36,479 bases of DNA. It comes from a virus. The DNA lies in IMG/VR virus record IMGVR_UViG_3300042559_001123, positions 1 through 36,479 of that record. One strand, given 5' to 3'. The notes under the pieces are model-generated. The model saw only the letters and a list, made by a program, of their open reading frames with translations. It ran no database searches and was not told where the DNA came from. Positions within the stretch are counted from its first letter, which is position 1, and each line of letters opens with the position of its first letter. Below are positions 25,078 to 32,211 of the stretch, in pieces. Made by a program: the position numbers and the translations under genes.

Positions 25078-26637
25078 TTATGCCTGTATCACAACTGACC
25101 GGCGTTGCTTTTGTGGATCATCCCCGCGAAATCCCATGATGACCTGTTGACCGGCTCGGCGAATAGCTTGCCGCGCCGACATGGCATCGCGATTGCCGCC
25201 TTCGACCATGCCGTGCATGACCGCCTCTGCCATCATGCGAAGCGCATCGGATGCGTGACTTGACCAATCGTGGATCGGTTCATCCATGCTCACCGCCCCT
25301 TGGTTAACGGGTCTGGTGCGGTAGTTTTCCAATGCCTCAACTCCCTTTTCGCAAGCCGGTGTGCGGAAGGTGAGGCGCGGAAACATCTGCAAGAGTCGGT
25401 TGATGCCCACCCAAATGTTTTGCGTCCTCGGGATGATTCGCGTGTTTGCGAGACCGGCATCGCGGAGTTCGGCTTGAAATGACCGGCCCGAGGTCTTGGT
25501 CGCGGCGGCATCGTGCGGGAGGTAGTGAGTGCCGAGCGGGTAGCCTTTGCTTTGCATATGCGAGATGCGTTGCACCAAGTCGCCGTCGAACCCGTAGTCG
25601 ATATCAATGAGTCTGATCTCGTCGGCGACCAGTTGAGCATACCACACAATCGTGTTCTCGGGTGATCCCAAGTCCCAAAATGTGTGAACGAGTGCGGAGT
25701 GATCCACCTCGCTCGGCTTGATGCGTCCTCGGTCGCGGAGTGCGGTGATCGCATCCCCGTAGATCGCGCCCTCGACCGGCGCGGACATTGCCTCCTCCAG
25801 AGTGCTTGGATATTCCCGCTTGATAAAAATGCCCTGCTCCAATCGCCGTGCGGCATACCAGAGTTTCTGCTCGCGGGAGAATGTCCTGCCCACCCTATCC
25901 CCAAGATCGCGGAAATACCCTTCTATGTCGGAGTTGAGTTCGCCGGTCAGTCGGATGCAAGCGGGATCGGAATGCCACGGGAAGAAGAACACACGCCCCT
26001 CGGCATTCGGATCATGCTCCAAGATCGGGCGGATCAGTTCCCAAAGGTCTCCCCCTTTGCCACCATACCAAGTGGTTTCCACGATCCGCCGCCCTTGCCG
26101 AGCCGATGGCAATGCGCCCGTGCGAATCTCGCGGGATCGCGAGAAGTCGGTTGCGGCTATTGGCCCCCATTCCGATATCCACAGCATATTCGCCGTTCCT
26201 CCTCGGGCATTCATACCGGCATACAGAGTCGAGATGCTGGTCTCCTCCTGCCCCTTCGTGAGGATGGTCATCTCGCCATCGTTGCGTTTCGGGAACTCCA
26301 TCGTGTCGAGGATTGCCGGTGGCAGAGACGAGATGCCGAATCGCATGATGTCTGCCATCTTTCGGTGGGCATCGGCTTGCGTCTGGTCAATGAGTGATCC
26401 TTTGAATCCCGAGTTGAATGCGGCGTGATCCGCCATGAACAACCCGATGGTTGTGGACATCCCGAGGCGGCGGGATTTGATGATGTAAAGCGGCTCGGTC
26501 GGTCGGTCGAGGAGATGCGAGATGACCTCCTCCTGCTCTGGTCGCGGAGAAAAACGAAACCGCTTGCCGGTGTCCTCCTGTTTAATGCTGTAGAGGTTCG
26601 ACAACCGCCACCGAGCGTCTTTGATCTCTTCCTTCAA
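25078..26637 (-). CDS. terL: Terminase large subunit
   Basis: A 519-residue DNA-packaging ATPase and nuclease. Walker A is seen as IIKSRRLGMST at about residues 52-62, and Walker B with the catalytic acid as MLWISEWG at about 151-158. The C-terminal RNase H-like nuclease shows acidic centres in TFWDLGSPENT (about 319-329), HYLPHDAAA and DWSSHASDALR. The start TTG at 26637 is chosen because GGGGAGG lies 10 nt upstream and TTGA overlaps the SSB-like stop; a TTG at 26667 is the alternative. It cuts and pumps concatemeric DNA into the portal. Confidence 0.93.
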   Translation of the reverse strand: MKEEIKDARWRLSNLYSIKQEDTGKRFRFSPRPEQEEVISHLLDRPTEPLYIIKSRRLGMSTTIGLFMADHAAFNSGFKGSLIDQTQADAHRKMADIMRFGISSLPPAILDTMEFPKRNDGEMTILTKGQEETSISTLYAGMNARGGTANMLWISEWGPIAATDFSRSREIRTGALPSARQGRRIVETTWYGGKGGDLWELIRPILEHDPNAEGRVFFFPWHSDPACIRLTGELNSDIEGYFRDLGDRVGRTFSREQKLWYAARRLEQGIFIKREYPSTLEEAMSAPVEGAIYGDAITALRDRGRIKPSEVDHSALVHTFWDLGSPENTIVWYAQLVADEIRLIDIDYGFDGDLVQRISHMQSKGYPLGTHYLPHDAAATKTSGRSFQAELRDAGLANTRIIPRTQNIWVGINRLLQMFPRLTFRTPACEKGVEALENYRTRPVNQGAVSMDEPIHDWSSHASDALRMMAEAVMHGMVEGGNRDAMSARQAIRRAGQQVIMGFRGDDPQKQRRSVVIQA

Positions 26638-26957
26638 AACGGGATGTCCTCCCCTTGTTCGGGCCAATCTTGCGCCAATGTCAGTTTCTTGGAAGGTTGG
26701 TTGACCGCCTCACGCACTTGCCTCATTCCGTCCTTCACAGGAACAATCGACTTGGCGTTGCCGAGGATCGGCATTTCCACTTTGGCGGCGCGTTCCTCTT
26801 TGGTGACCGATTGTTTGACGATGAAGTCCCCGTAGTCGCTTTGCGGGGTTTCGATAAGGACAAGGTCGCAGAAGATTGCTTTGTCCCCGTTCTTTCGAGT
26901 GATGTGCTTGAAGCGTTCCTTTTCGAGTTTGGTGACATCGATTGATAGTATGATCAT
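26634..26957 (-). CDS. Single-strand DNA-binding-like protein
   Basis: A 107-residue protein starting MIILSIDVTKLEKERFKHIT. Alternating beta strands (ILSIDVTKL, AIFCDLVLIE, DFIVKQSV) suggest an OB-fold. The C-terminus is acidic and ends EQGEDIPF, closely matching the DDDIPF tip by which bacterial SSB recruits partners. It would bind single strands during RecT recombination or replication. It starts in an ATGA overlap with the small gene upstream and ends overlapping the terminase start. Its place next to the terminase rather than recT is unusual. No clear ribosome site. Confidence 0.6.
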   Translation of the reverse strand: MIILSIDVTKLEKERFKHITRKNGDKAIFCDLVLIETPQSDYGDFIVKQSVTKEERAAKVEMPILGNAKSIVPVKDGMRQVREAVNQPSKKLTLAQDWPEQGEDIPF

Positions 26958-27130
26958 AGTGTTTTTTCGTAGTTGTAATTGAGGTTGAGCCAAGAGATTG
27001 CCTTGCCGGTTTCACCCACCTCGGCGGCGGTGACACAATTGTCGGAAACAATCCCGTGTTCTTGGAGGAGATTCATTGCTTTAACCTCATCGGTTCCTGT
27101 CAGTTTGAGGTAGATTTCAAGTTGGTTCAT
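26954..27130 (-). CDS. Small UBA/helical-like protein of unknown function
   Basis: A 58-residue acidic protein, MNQLEIYLKLTGTDEVKAMN at the start. The sequence LLQEHGIVSDNCVTAAEVG with the end WLNLNYNYEKTL suggests two or three short helices. It is joined by ATGA overlaps on both sides, which supports that it is translated. No family recognised. Confidence 0.6.
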   Translation of the reverse strand: MNQLEIYLKLTGTDEVKAMNLLQEHGIVSDNCVTAAEVGETGKAISWLNLNYNYEKTL

Positions 27131-27408
27131 CGTCGGCAAAGTCGTTGCTCTCTGGCGGCATCGAAGGCGAGGTCGGCAAGGTGGTCGCACTTGTCGCATG
27201 GCCCGAGGTTGCCGTGCGGACACGCCACGGCGACCGGCACACAATCCGCCAGCACCGGCTCGGGCATTGGCTCGGGATCGGGTTGCAATTCGATGCGGTG
27301 TTTGCACACCCTGCACAAGCAAGCCCCATCGTCCAGCACTTGCATTTCCTCGTCGCAACACTCGGGAACCTCTGGTTCCTCGGGCGGATCGTTCCAGTAG
27401 TCGATCAT
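27127..27408 (-). CDS. Cysteine-rich, probably zinc-binding phage protein
   Basis: A 93-residue acidic protein starting MIDYWNDPPEEPEVPECCDE. Two sets of metal-ligand-like residues are visible: CCDEEM...CLCRVCKHR (about residues 17-39) and CPHGNLGPCDKCDHL (about 63-77). A Pro/Glu linker (PDPEPMPEPV) joins them. This looks like two small zinc ribbons. Similar short proteins occur in early regions of podoviruses, but I know no function. ATGA overlaps on both sides place it in the same translational chain. A palindrome copy lies inside. Confidence 0.6.
   Translation of the reverse strand: MIDYWNDPPEEPEVPECCDEEMQVLDDGACLCRVCKHRIELQPDPEPMPEPVLADCVPVAVACPHGNLGPCDKCDHLADLAFDAAREQRLCRR
27296..27311. 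promoter_or_regulatory. CGGTGT-TTGC-ACACCC palindrome copy
   Basis: It keeps GGTGT-TTGC-ACACC exactly, with the outer pair changed compensatorily (C and C instead of A and T on the ends, so the outermost bases no longer pair). It lies inside the zinc-protein gene, where Cys-x-x-Cys codons may partly explain the sequence. Confidence 0.4.
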
Positions 27409-27671
27409 AGTTTCTCGTCCAGCAGTTTGAGGACTCCGAGCCAATTTTGCTTGGTCTTGAAATAAATCTCCATCGTGGTTGATCCGCCAGACCCTCCACT
27501 ACTTTCGACCAAATATATGTCTATTCCATACAAACTCGTATCGTCCTTGTAAGCGTAATAACCTTTGAAATCGATCTGGTTGAAGCAGAACATCACAAAC
27601 CCATCGACATAGATTTTGATGCGACCATTAAAGATTTTGAGATTGTAGGAATGTTTCGGTGCGGCGGTCAT
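27405..27671 (-). CDS. Small beta-rich protein of unknown function
   Basis: An 88-residue protein starting MTAAPKHSYNLKIFNGRIKI. Aromatic-rich strands (YVDGFVMFCFNQIDFKGYYA) and a glycine/serine loop (ESSGGSGGSTT) suggest a small beta-sandwich, followed by a C-terminal helix. Local composition is more AT-rich than its neighbours. It is held by ATGA overlaps to the small-terminase candidate upstream and the zinc protein downstream. No family recognised. Confidence 0.55.
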   Translation of the reverse strand: MTAAPKHSYNLKIFNGRIKIYVDGFVMFCFNQIDFKGYYAYKDDTSLYGIDIYLVESSGGSGGSTTMEIYFKTKQNWLGVLKLLDEKL

Positions 27672-28093
27672 AGGTCAGTCCTTCCGTCCCGAATCTCGCG
27701 CATGAGTTTGGCAATCGGGTCTTCCACCGAATGGGTGACTTCGACCTGTTGCTTTTCCAACCCGTGTATTTTGGCAAGTTGCGCTTCGATAGTCGCGGCG
27801 GTTCGGTAGTCAAATCGGGCGAGGCACTCCTGTTGCATTCGCAGGAGTCTCTCGACCGCCTTGGAAACCTCGGCCTTGCGGTTCATGTCGAATTCCGAAG
27901 CAATCTTGGTATTTGCCTCGGCGATGTAGCGGTTTGCCGTGGAAGCAGAGCAATGGAACTCTATCCCACAAATTCCCACGATTTGCCGGTTGGTCATGCC
28001 GTTGAGCAGTAGCTCGGCAACACGCTCGATACGCATTACCAAGTCCGCCTCGGCGGTTCGTTTTCCTCGGGTTTTTGGTTTAGTTGTTTTCAT
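27668..28093 (-). CDS. Small terminase subunit candidate
   Basis: A 141-residue basic-then-acidic protein. An N-terminal Lys/Arg tail is followed by a helix-turn-helix at about residues 20-62 (LLLNGMTNRQIVGICG, then STANRYIAEAN). After it come a helical oligomerisation-like region and a C-terminal part ending QVEVTHSVEDPIAKL. HTH plus coiled middle plus a tail of this type is the usual small-terminase plan, used to recognise the packaging site. It is separated from terL by four small genes rather than adjacent, which is the main doubt. A general HTH regulator is the alternative. Confidence 0.6.
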   Translation of the reverse strand: MKTTKPKTRGKRTAEADLVMRIERVAELLLNGMTNRQIVGICGIEFHCSASTANRYIAEANTKIASEFDMNRKAEVSKAVERLLRMQQECLARFDYRTAATIEAQLAKIHGLEKQQVEVTHSVEDPIAKLMREIRDGRTDL

Positions 28094-28541
28094 AATGTAG
28101 CGGGAAGAAATGCTTGATTGGGATGTTGATCATTGGTTCGTTGTCTTTTTTGGATCGCGCCGTTTTTTTCCGTTCCATCCAAGTCACTCTCTTGTGTTCA
28201 ATATCTCCTATTCTTGTCCAAAATATCCCGTCATTGAATTTAACAAATAAAAGGGTTGGAAGAACTAATGCATACCGCATCGCGGAAATGTATTTTTGCA
28301 AAGACCAATCGAATGTAGGGAAATGCTTGAGGGCATTCTTGCGAACACGCGCCTCGGCAAATGCCACCACATCGCGCCTGTTTTTGGTCAAGACCGCATC
28401 GATGGGATAGGCGACCGGCGTGTAGATCGGAATCAAACCAAGAAGTTTCGCGGCATGGTTAATGATCCGCGCCTCGTTTTCGCGATCCTGTTCGGTTTCA
28501 TGGAGGGGAATTTTCTCCTCATGCTCGGGGTAGTCTGTCAT
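28080..28541 (-). CDS. PD-(D/E)XK-like nuclease
   Basis: A 153-residue protein. The N-terminal helix RENEARIINHAAKLLG (Glu 23), the strand YPIDAVL (Asp 48) and the next strand VVAFAEARVRKN (Glu 63 with Arg 65 where Lys is usual) fit the core of PD-(D/E)XK nucleases. The helix FDWSLQKYISAMRYA and strand TLLFVKFNDGIFWTRI complete the fold. It could resolve or trim recombination or replication intermediates. The start overlaps the dnaC-like stop by ATGA, and the end overlaps the small-terminase start by 14 nt. AT content is higher than in flanking genes. Confidence 0.6.
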   Translation of the reverse strand: MTDYPEHEEKIPLHETEQDRENEARIINHAAKLLGLIPIYTPVAYPIDAVLTKNRRDVVAFAEARVRKNALKHFPTFDWSLQKYISAMRYALVLPTLLFVKFNDGIFWTRIGDIEHKRVTWMERKKTARSKKDNEPMINIPIKHFFPLHYENN

Positions 28542-29242
28542 ATTCTCACAATGTTGTGGAACTCACTCCCCATGCGGCGAATGAGTGCGTCTGCTCGGTC
28601 TGGCGACATCATGGCATGGAGGGCTTTCGCGTTGCTGTTGGATGTCCAGATGGTCGGGCGAAGGTTGCCGGTGCGGGTCTCGAAAAGGTCGTAGAGCATA
28701 GACTCGGATCGGTCTGTGAACTTACCCTTGCCGAGGTCATCCAGCACCAGCACCTCGGCAATCATCGACCGGCGGATTTTTTCATTCGACCGGCTTTTGA
28801 CCTCGGGATCGTCTGAAAACAAATTCGCGGCGGCGGCGGCGAGGTCGGTTGCGGCGATCCAATAGACCTTGCGCCCCTCGGCTACCATCCGCATGGCGAC
28901 CAAGAAAGCGGCTCGGGTTTTCCCTTCGCCACTCTTCCCCATGAATCCAATACCCTTTGGCCCGTATCGGTATGCCGCCGCCGTTTGCGCGAGGTTGGCG
29001 TGTATGCGCTCGGGGTCGGTGTTATGGTATACCGGCGGCACAGACTCTAAAAAAGAGGCTACACGAGCGTTTTGGCGCGATTCGCGATCCTGCTGGTCAC
29101 GCTCCTTCGTTAGGATTGTAACGCACTCGTCGCACCATTGCGGGGTGAAGAGTTCTTTGCCGTTGTAATGCACGGGGGGATATTCAAAGGTGTTTGCACA
29201 CCTCTTGCAAATAGCAATGTGATGTTCAGAAGTGATCTGCAT
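28538..29242 (-). CDS. DnaC-like helicase loader ATPase
   Basis: A 234-residue AAA+ protein. N-terminal cysteines 12, 15, 37 and 40 (CKRC...CDEC) form a likely zinc finger. Walker A is GKSGEGKT at 102-109 and Walker B VLVLDDLGK at about 164-172. A sensor-like TIWTSNSN and an arginine-rich helix ALIRRMGSEF follow. This is the layout of phage DnaC-type loaders that place the host DnaB helicase on the phage origin. It overlaps the DUF1376 gene by 17 nt, the usual partner. It tells that the phage uses host replication machinery. Confidence 0.88.
   Translation of the reverse strand: MQITSEHHIAICKRCANTFEYPPVHYNGKELFTPQWCDECVTILTKERDQQDRESRQNARVASFLESVPPVYHNTDPERIHANLAQTAAAYRYGPKGIGFMGKSGEGKTRAAFLVAMRMVAEGRKVYWIAATDLAAAAANLFSDDPEVKSRSNEKIRRSMIAEVLVLDDLGKGKFTDRSESMLYDLFETRTGNLRPTIWTSNSNAKALHAMMSPDRADALIRRMGSEFHNIVRI
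29188..29203. promoter_or_regulatory. Exact AGGTGT-TTGC-ACACCT palindrome in the dnaC-like gene
   Basis: It lies 40-55 nt inside the helicase-loader gene and shares a 21-bp identical block with the site at 24984, in another reading frame. Here it encodes the first cysteines of the zinc finger. Confidence 0.6.
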
Positions 29243-29867
29243 ACTTGGATTGATCTGGAGATTTGGTTTTGGTCGCCGGTCTGGCGGTTCTTGCGTTTCG
29301 GTAAATCCACGCCTTGAGGTCTGATCGCCAATCGGTGATCTTCACGCCCGAGGTTTTCTCCCAATTTTGGGAAGACCTGTGGGAATGCCATTCGGGAATG
29401 GCATCGGTTGGGAGACCCTGTCCTCTGGAGAATTCTTCCGCCTCTTTTATAGATATAGATATTGGGTATTGGGTAATGGGTAGCATACCAGATGCATTGC
29501 TTGTGGATTGCACCTGCAATGCACCTGCATCTGGAGCAGGTATCTGCTTTGCTTTGACCTTGTTCCATCGGATTTTCGCGGCGTTTTTCTTCGCCTCGAT
29601 GTGGTCTTTGTGCCTTTCCAACTCGCGAATGACCCTGTTGTTAACCCATCCCTCGGGGGTCTCGACCCAGAACTCCGAAAGGATGCATTGCACCTGCATT
29701 GCATCTGCAATGCGGATGCGTCTGGCGATGCTGGTGGCATCACCGGCAACCGGCCCTTCGGCGTCGAAGGCGAGGTCTATCAACCGCCGGTAGACCAAAT
29801 CCTCCTCGTTGGAGAGGTGGGCGGTCGCCGCCGTGTAATCTTTCATGTGAAAGGTGTAGTAATGCAT
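29226..29867 (-). CDS. DUF1376/YdaU-type replication protein
   Basis: A 213-residue protein. The N-terminal MHYYTFHMKDYTAATAHLS with EEDLVYRRLIDLAF is the hallmark of the DUF1376 family, a winged-helix-like domain of phage replication initiators that work with DnaC. The middle (about residues 112-155) is a linker encoded by repeat-rich DNA. The C-terminal 60 residues (NWEKTSGVKITDWRSDLKAW) look like the helical end domain of such proteins. Start ATG overlaps the VRR-NUC stop by one base (TGATG). Inferred role: origin recognition and delivery of the loader. Confidence 0.85.
   Translation of the reverse strand: MHYYTFHMKDYTAATAHLSNEEDLVYRRLIDLAFDAEGPVAGDATSIARRIRIADAMQVQCILSEFWVETPEGWVNNRVIRELERHKDHIEAKKNAAKIRWNKVKAKQIPAPDAGALQVQSTSNASGMLPITQYPISISIKEAEEFSRGQGLPTDAIPEWHSHRSSQNWEKTSGVKITDWRSDLKAWIYRNARTARPATKTKSPDQSKYADHF
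29455..29716. other. Candidate replication origin: 11-bp motifs and AT-rich stretch
   Basis: Inside the DUF1376 gene, plus-strand 29684-29715 reads as tandem GCATTGCACCT, GCATTGCATCT, GCAATGCGGAT. A second cluster at 29507-29535 reads GATTGCACCT, GCAATGCACCT, GCATCTGGAGC. Next to the second cluster, 29455-29486 is AT-rich with direct repeats ATTGGGT, ATTGGGT, AATGGGT. Iterons plus an AT-rich segment within the initiator gene recall the lambda O arrangement. Direct observation for the repeats, inference for the origin. Confidence 0.5.
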
Positions 29868-30292
29868 CAGATGGTCGGTTTTGGTTCCACAATGCTGTCA
29901 ATCTCGCGAAGGTGGTTCTTCGCATCCTCAAGACCTCGGATGACGGCAAACTGCCCCCCGTGCTTCTCGATCATCTCGCGAGTGCGTTGCTGGTCGGCAT
30001 CAAGGGGTCTCCCTCTGACTTTCGCCTCCCATGCGACAAATCGTCCCCGATACGGGAACGAGAAGTCGGGATATCCCACGGCAATGCTGGACTTCTTATC
30101 CATCCGCGCATGGGCAAACGGAACCCCAAGGACATTGAGATACCGCACAATGTCCCTGTGGAGGTCTCTTTCACTTTGTTCCTCCACCTCGCGAAAAATT
30201 TCCAAGGTGGTGCGACCGGCCTTGCCGAGCTTGGCTCGGTCGGCGGGAGACATGAGGTCGATGAGCCGTTGTGGTAAAACAGGAGGATTCAT
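29867..30292 (-). CDS. VRR-NUC domain nuclease
   Basis: A 141-residue protein starting MNPPVLPQRLIDLMSPADRA. The C-terminal 90 residues carry the VRR-NUC (PD-(D/E)XK) signature: GYPDFSF with Asp 76, VAWEAKVRG with Glu 89 and Lys 91, and DADQQRTREM. A strand-helix (GQFAVIRGLEDAKNHL) follows, as in stand-alone phage VRR-NUC proteins, which probably act on branched or flap DNA. Start is supported by GGAGG four bases upstream and an ATGA overlap with the previous gene. A longer upstream reading frame exists but gives no conserved sequence. Confidence 0.82.
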   Translation of the reverse strand: MNPPVLPQRLIDLMSPADRAKLGKAGRTTLEIFREVEEQSERDLHRDIVRYLNVLGVPFAHARMDKKSSIAVGYPDFSFPYRGRFVAWEAKVRGRPLDADQQRTREMIEKHGGQFAVIRGLEDAKNHLREIDSIVEPKPTI

Positions 30293-30504
30293 GCCGCCTC
30301 CGCGAGTTTGCGGAAGAGGCGTTGGAGAGATTCCAATGCCTCCTTGCGGTTGAAAGAAAGGCACTCGGTGCAAACCTCATGCCACGCCTCATCGATTTTC
30401 AGATGGTAGTTGTATCGGCGGCAATCATCGTCTCCGCCTCGGGTCTCGGCGAGGGGTAGCCCGAGGAATTTGCCGCAAATAAAGTTATCGAGCCAATCGG
30501 TCAT
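30289..30504 (-). CDS. Small protein with His/Cys residues, unknown function
   Basis: A 71-residue protein starting MTDWLDNFICGKFLGLPLAE. Residues 28-50 (CRRYNYHLKIDEAWHEVCTE) contain Cys and His residues that could bind a metal. The C-terminal part is a basic amphipathic helix (RKEALESLQRLFRKLAEA). ATGA overlaps on both sides and a GGGAG before the ATG support translation. No family recognised. Confidence 0.6.
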   Translation of the reverse strand: MTDWLDNFICGKFLGLPLAETRGGDDDCRRYNYHLKIDEAWHEVCTECLSFNRKEALESLQRLFRKLAEAA

Positions 30505-30845
30505 AGACTCCCCCTGTAGACTCGTAGCACCCTTGCGTGTGCCTCTGGTCGAGTTGCATTGCGGTAGCCGGTGCGGACAATGATCCGCGCCTTTGTGGCG
30601 GCAAGGAACCTCGCGCCAATGGCATTCTGGCGCGGCGGGTTGCCGCACCACATTCTCACCTCTTCGGCGGTGAATTCCTCGCCACTCCTTGCCAACTGGC
30701 GAATGATCGTGTCGCACAGGGCAACCCACTCCTCGGGAGAGTTGCCGGTTACTTTGCTTGCGCCCTCGTCCCGTAACTCCTCGCCGGTCTTCGCAGGGGA
30801 GGGACTTGGCAATCCCTCCCACAAATCGTTCTGGATTGAGATCAT
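30501..30845 (-). CDS. Winged-helix-like phage protein of the replication module
   Basis: A 114-residue protein. After a variable N-terminus, residues 37-110 form a compact domain: EFTAEEVRMWCGNPPRQNAI, then GARFLAATKARIIVRTGYRN and ATRPEAHARVLRVYRG. This block is recognisable from small proteins beside phage replication genes and looks like a winged helix. Function is unknown; DNA binding is a reasonable guess. It is linked by ATGA overlaps to both neighbours. Confidence 0.6.
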   Translation of the reverse strand: MISIQNDLWEGLPSPSPAKTGEELRDEGASKVTGNSPEEWVALCDTIIRQLARSGEEFTAEEVRMWCGNPPRQNAIGARFLAATKARIIVRTGYRNATRPEAHARVLRVYRGSL

Positions 30846-31135
30846 TTTGCCCCTCCTTTAGATTGTGATCCCGTAAGGTATGCAAAGAGGCGCGACTCCA
30901 CCTTCTTCTTGGTGTAGCCAAGTCTCAACAATCCCCGTGCCGTGTTCCTCGGTTTTGTTTCGACAAACGGAGGGCGAAGGTACGGGTCAAAAATCGGATT
31001 CCGATCCGCCACCAAAACATCGGAGAATAAATCCCACCAGACCACCCGCGCCACATCCCCCTGCCAAGATTTTGGCAGGGTTTTGATTAACTCGACCCAC
31101 TCCAAAGCGGATCGCTTTCTCAAAGGGTTTCTCAT
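30842..31135 (-). CDS. Small basic protein of unknown function
   Basis: A 97-residue basic protein starting MRNPLRKRSALEWVELIKTL. It contains Trp/Asp motifs (WWDLFSDVLV) in the middle and a Lys/Arg-rich C-terminal helix (LLRLGYTKKKVESRLFAYLT). I see no known domain. It lies between the exonuclease and the winged-helix-like gene with ATGA overlaps at both ends, so a role in DNA metabolism is plausible. Confidence 0.55.
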   Translation of the reverse strand: MRNPLRKRSALEWVELIKTLPKSWQGDVARVVWWDLFSDVLVADRNPIFDPYLRPPFVETKPRNTARGLLRLGYTKKKVESRLFAYLTGSQSKGGAK

Positions 31136-32211
31136 TTGGCGGCGACCTCCCGAGTTAGCGATGACGCATTTTGCTTGGTAGTGATGACCGGCGCGAGTTC
31201 GGCCTCAAAAGCCTCCTTCGCGGACTTGCCCTTCAAGCCGGTTGCTTTTGCGTAGGCTTTCTCCAGACTCGTCACCGAGACCGAGCAAGCCCCCGCGAAA
31301 TCCTCGGGAGACATTTTGTCGGCAAGGATGTTGTAGGCGGCGGTCGGGTCTTCGATGGCGCGTTTCTTCGCCCCATCCTTCATATACCACCCGCGAACCG
31401 GCACTCCGTTAGTAAGCCGGTTCTTCGCCTCGGAGCGGATTGCGGTGATGTAATCCTCCACATACTCACAAACCACCAGCAACTCGGAGAGTCTTTCCGA
31501 GGTGAGCGTGGTGGGAGCAGGGGAGTCGGGCAACGAAAGTGCCTTCTCGGCAACCTCTGGGCATACCGATTTGGCTGGGCAATACTTGCAAGCACTCGGG
31601 GCCGGTGTCCTTGGGGCGTGTTCCTTGGATATCTCGGCGATGAGTTCCAAGACCTCGTCCTTGGCGGCGGCAAGACCCTCCTCGTCGTATTCGGCAAGGG
31701 TCACTCCCCCCGCCATTGGCGCGATGATCGCGACATACACCTTCTTCAATTTTGGGAACCGGCGTTTGGTCAAAACCGCCAACCCGCGCAACTGCATATT
31801 GGTCTCGGCGGGATCAACCTCGCCGCGCCCAGTTTTCCAATCGACCACAAGAGCGTAGTCGTTCCACAGGTCGATTCGGTCGGATTGACCAGACCACTCG
31901 CCCCCCCACCAGAGCCGTTGCTCCAGTAGGGTCTTTTCGATTTCGCGACCATCAAGGAGGTCTGCTTTCAGTTTCTCATAGTGCCACAGGCACAGGTTGT
32001 AGATGGTCTCGCCTTCCTCGGTGAGGGATGCGCCTTTTTCACCGGCAAGGGCGGCATGGACATCGATTCCCAACTTTGCCGCCACCCCGCCCTCGTCCCG
32101 AGGAACAAGGAGACCGATCTGGAAGCTACCCGCGCATTGCGAGTAGCGACCAAAAGCCGAGCAGGATGGGCGGTCGCCGCGATCCTGCACTTGGATTTGG
32201 GTTTCGTTCAC
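31132..32211 (-). CDS. RecB/Cas4-like exonuclease with [4Fe-4S] cysteines (DUF2800-like)
   Basis: A 359-residue protein starting MNETQIQVQDRGDRPSCSAF. The PD-(D/E)XK core shows His 52, Asp 111 (SDRIDLW), Asp 124 and Lys 126 (VVDWKTG). Cys 26 together with Cys 208, 211 and 217 (CKYCPAKSVC) form the iron-sulfur clasp typical of Cas4/AddB-type nucleases. Next to recT this is the resecting 5'-3' nuclease of a two-component single-strand annealing system. It starts in an ATGA overlap with recT. A copy of TGGTTACTAAAACCT lies 71 nt upstream of its start, inside recT. Confidence 0.85.
   Translation of the reverse strand: MNETQIQVQDRGDRPSCSAFGRYSQCAGSFQIGLLVPRDEGGVAAKLGIDVHAALAGEKGASLTEEGETIYNLCLWHYEKLKADLLDGREIEKTLLEQRLWWGGEWSGQSDRIDLWNDYALVVDWKTGRGEVDPAETNMQLRGLAVLTKRRFPKLKKVYVAIIAPMAGGVTLAEYDEEGLAAAKDEVLELIAEISKEHAPRTPAPSACKYCPAKSVCPEVAEKALSLPDSPAPTTLTSERLSELLVVCEYVEDYITAIRSEAKNRLTNGVPVRGWYMKDGAKKRAIEDPTAAYNILADKMSPEDFAGACSVSVTSLEKAYAKATGLKGKSAKEAFEAELAPVITTKQNASSLTREVAAK

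Noticed and set aside
27296-27311. Treating all palindrome copies as equally strong regulatory sites
   Set aside because: Here the Cys-x-x-Cys codons can explain part of the sequence, so this copy alone is weak evidence.
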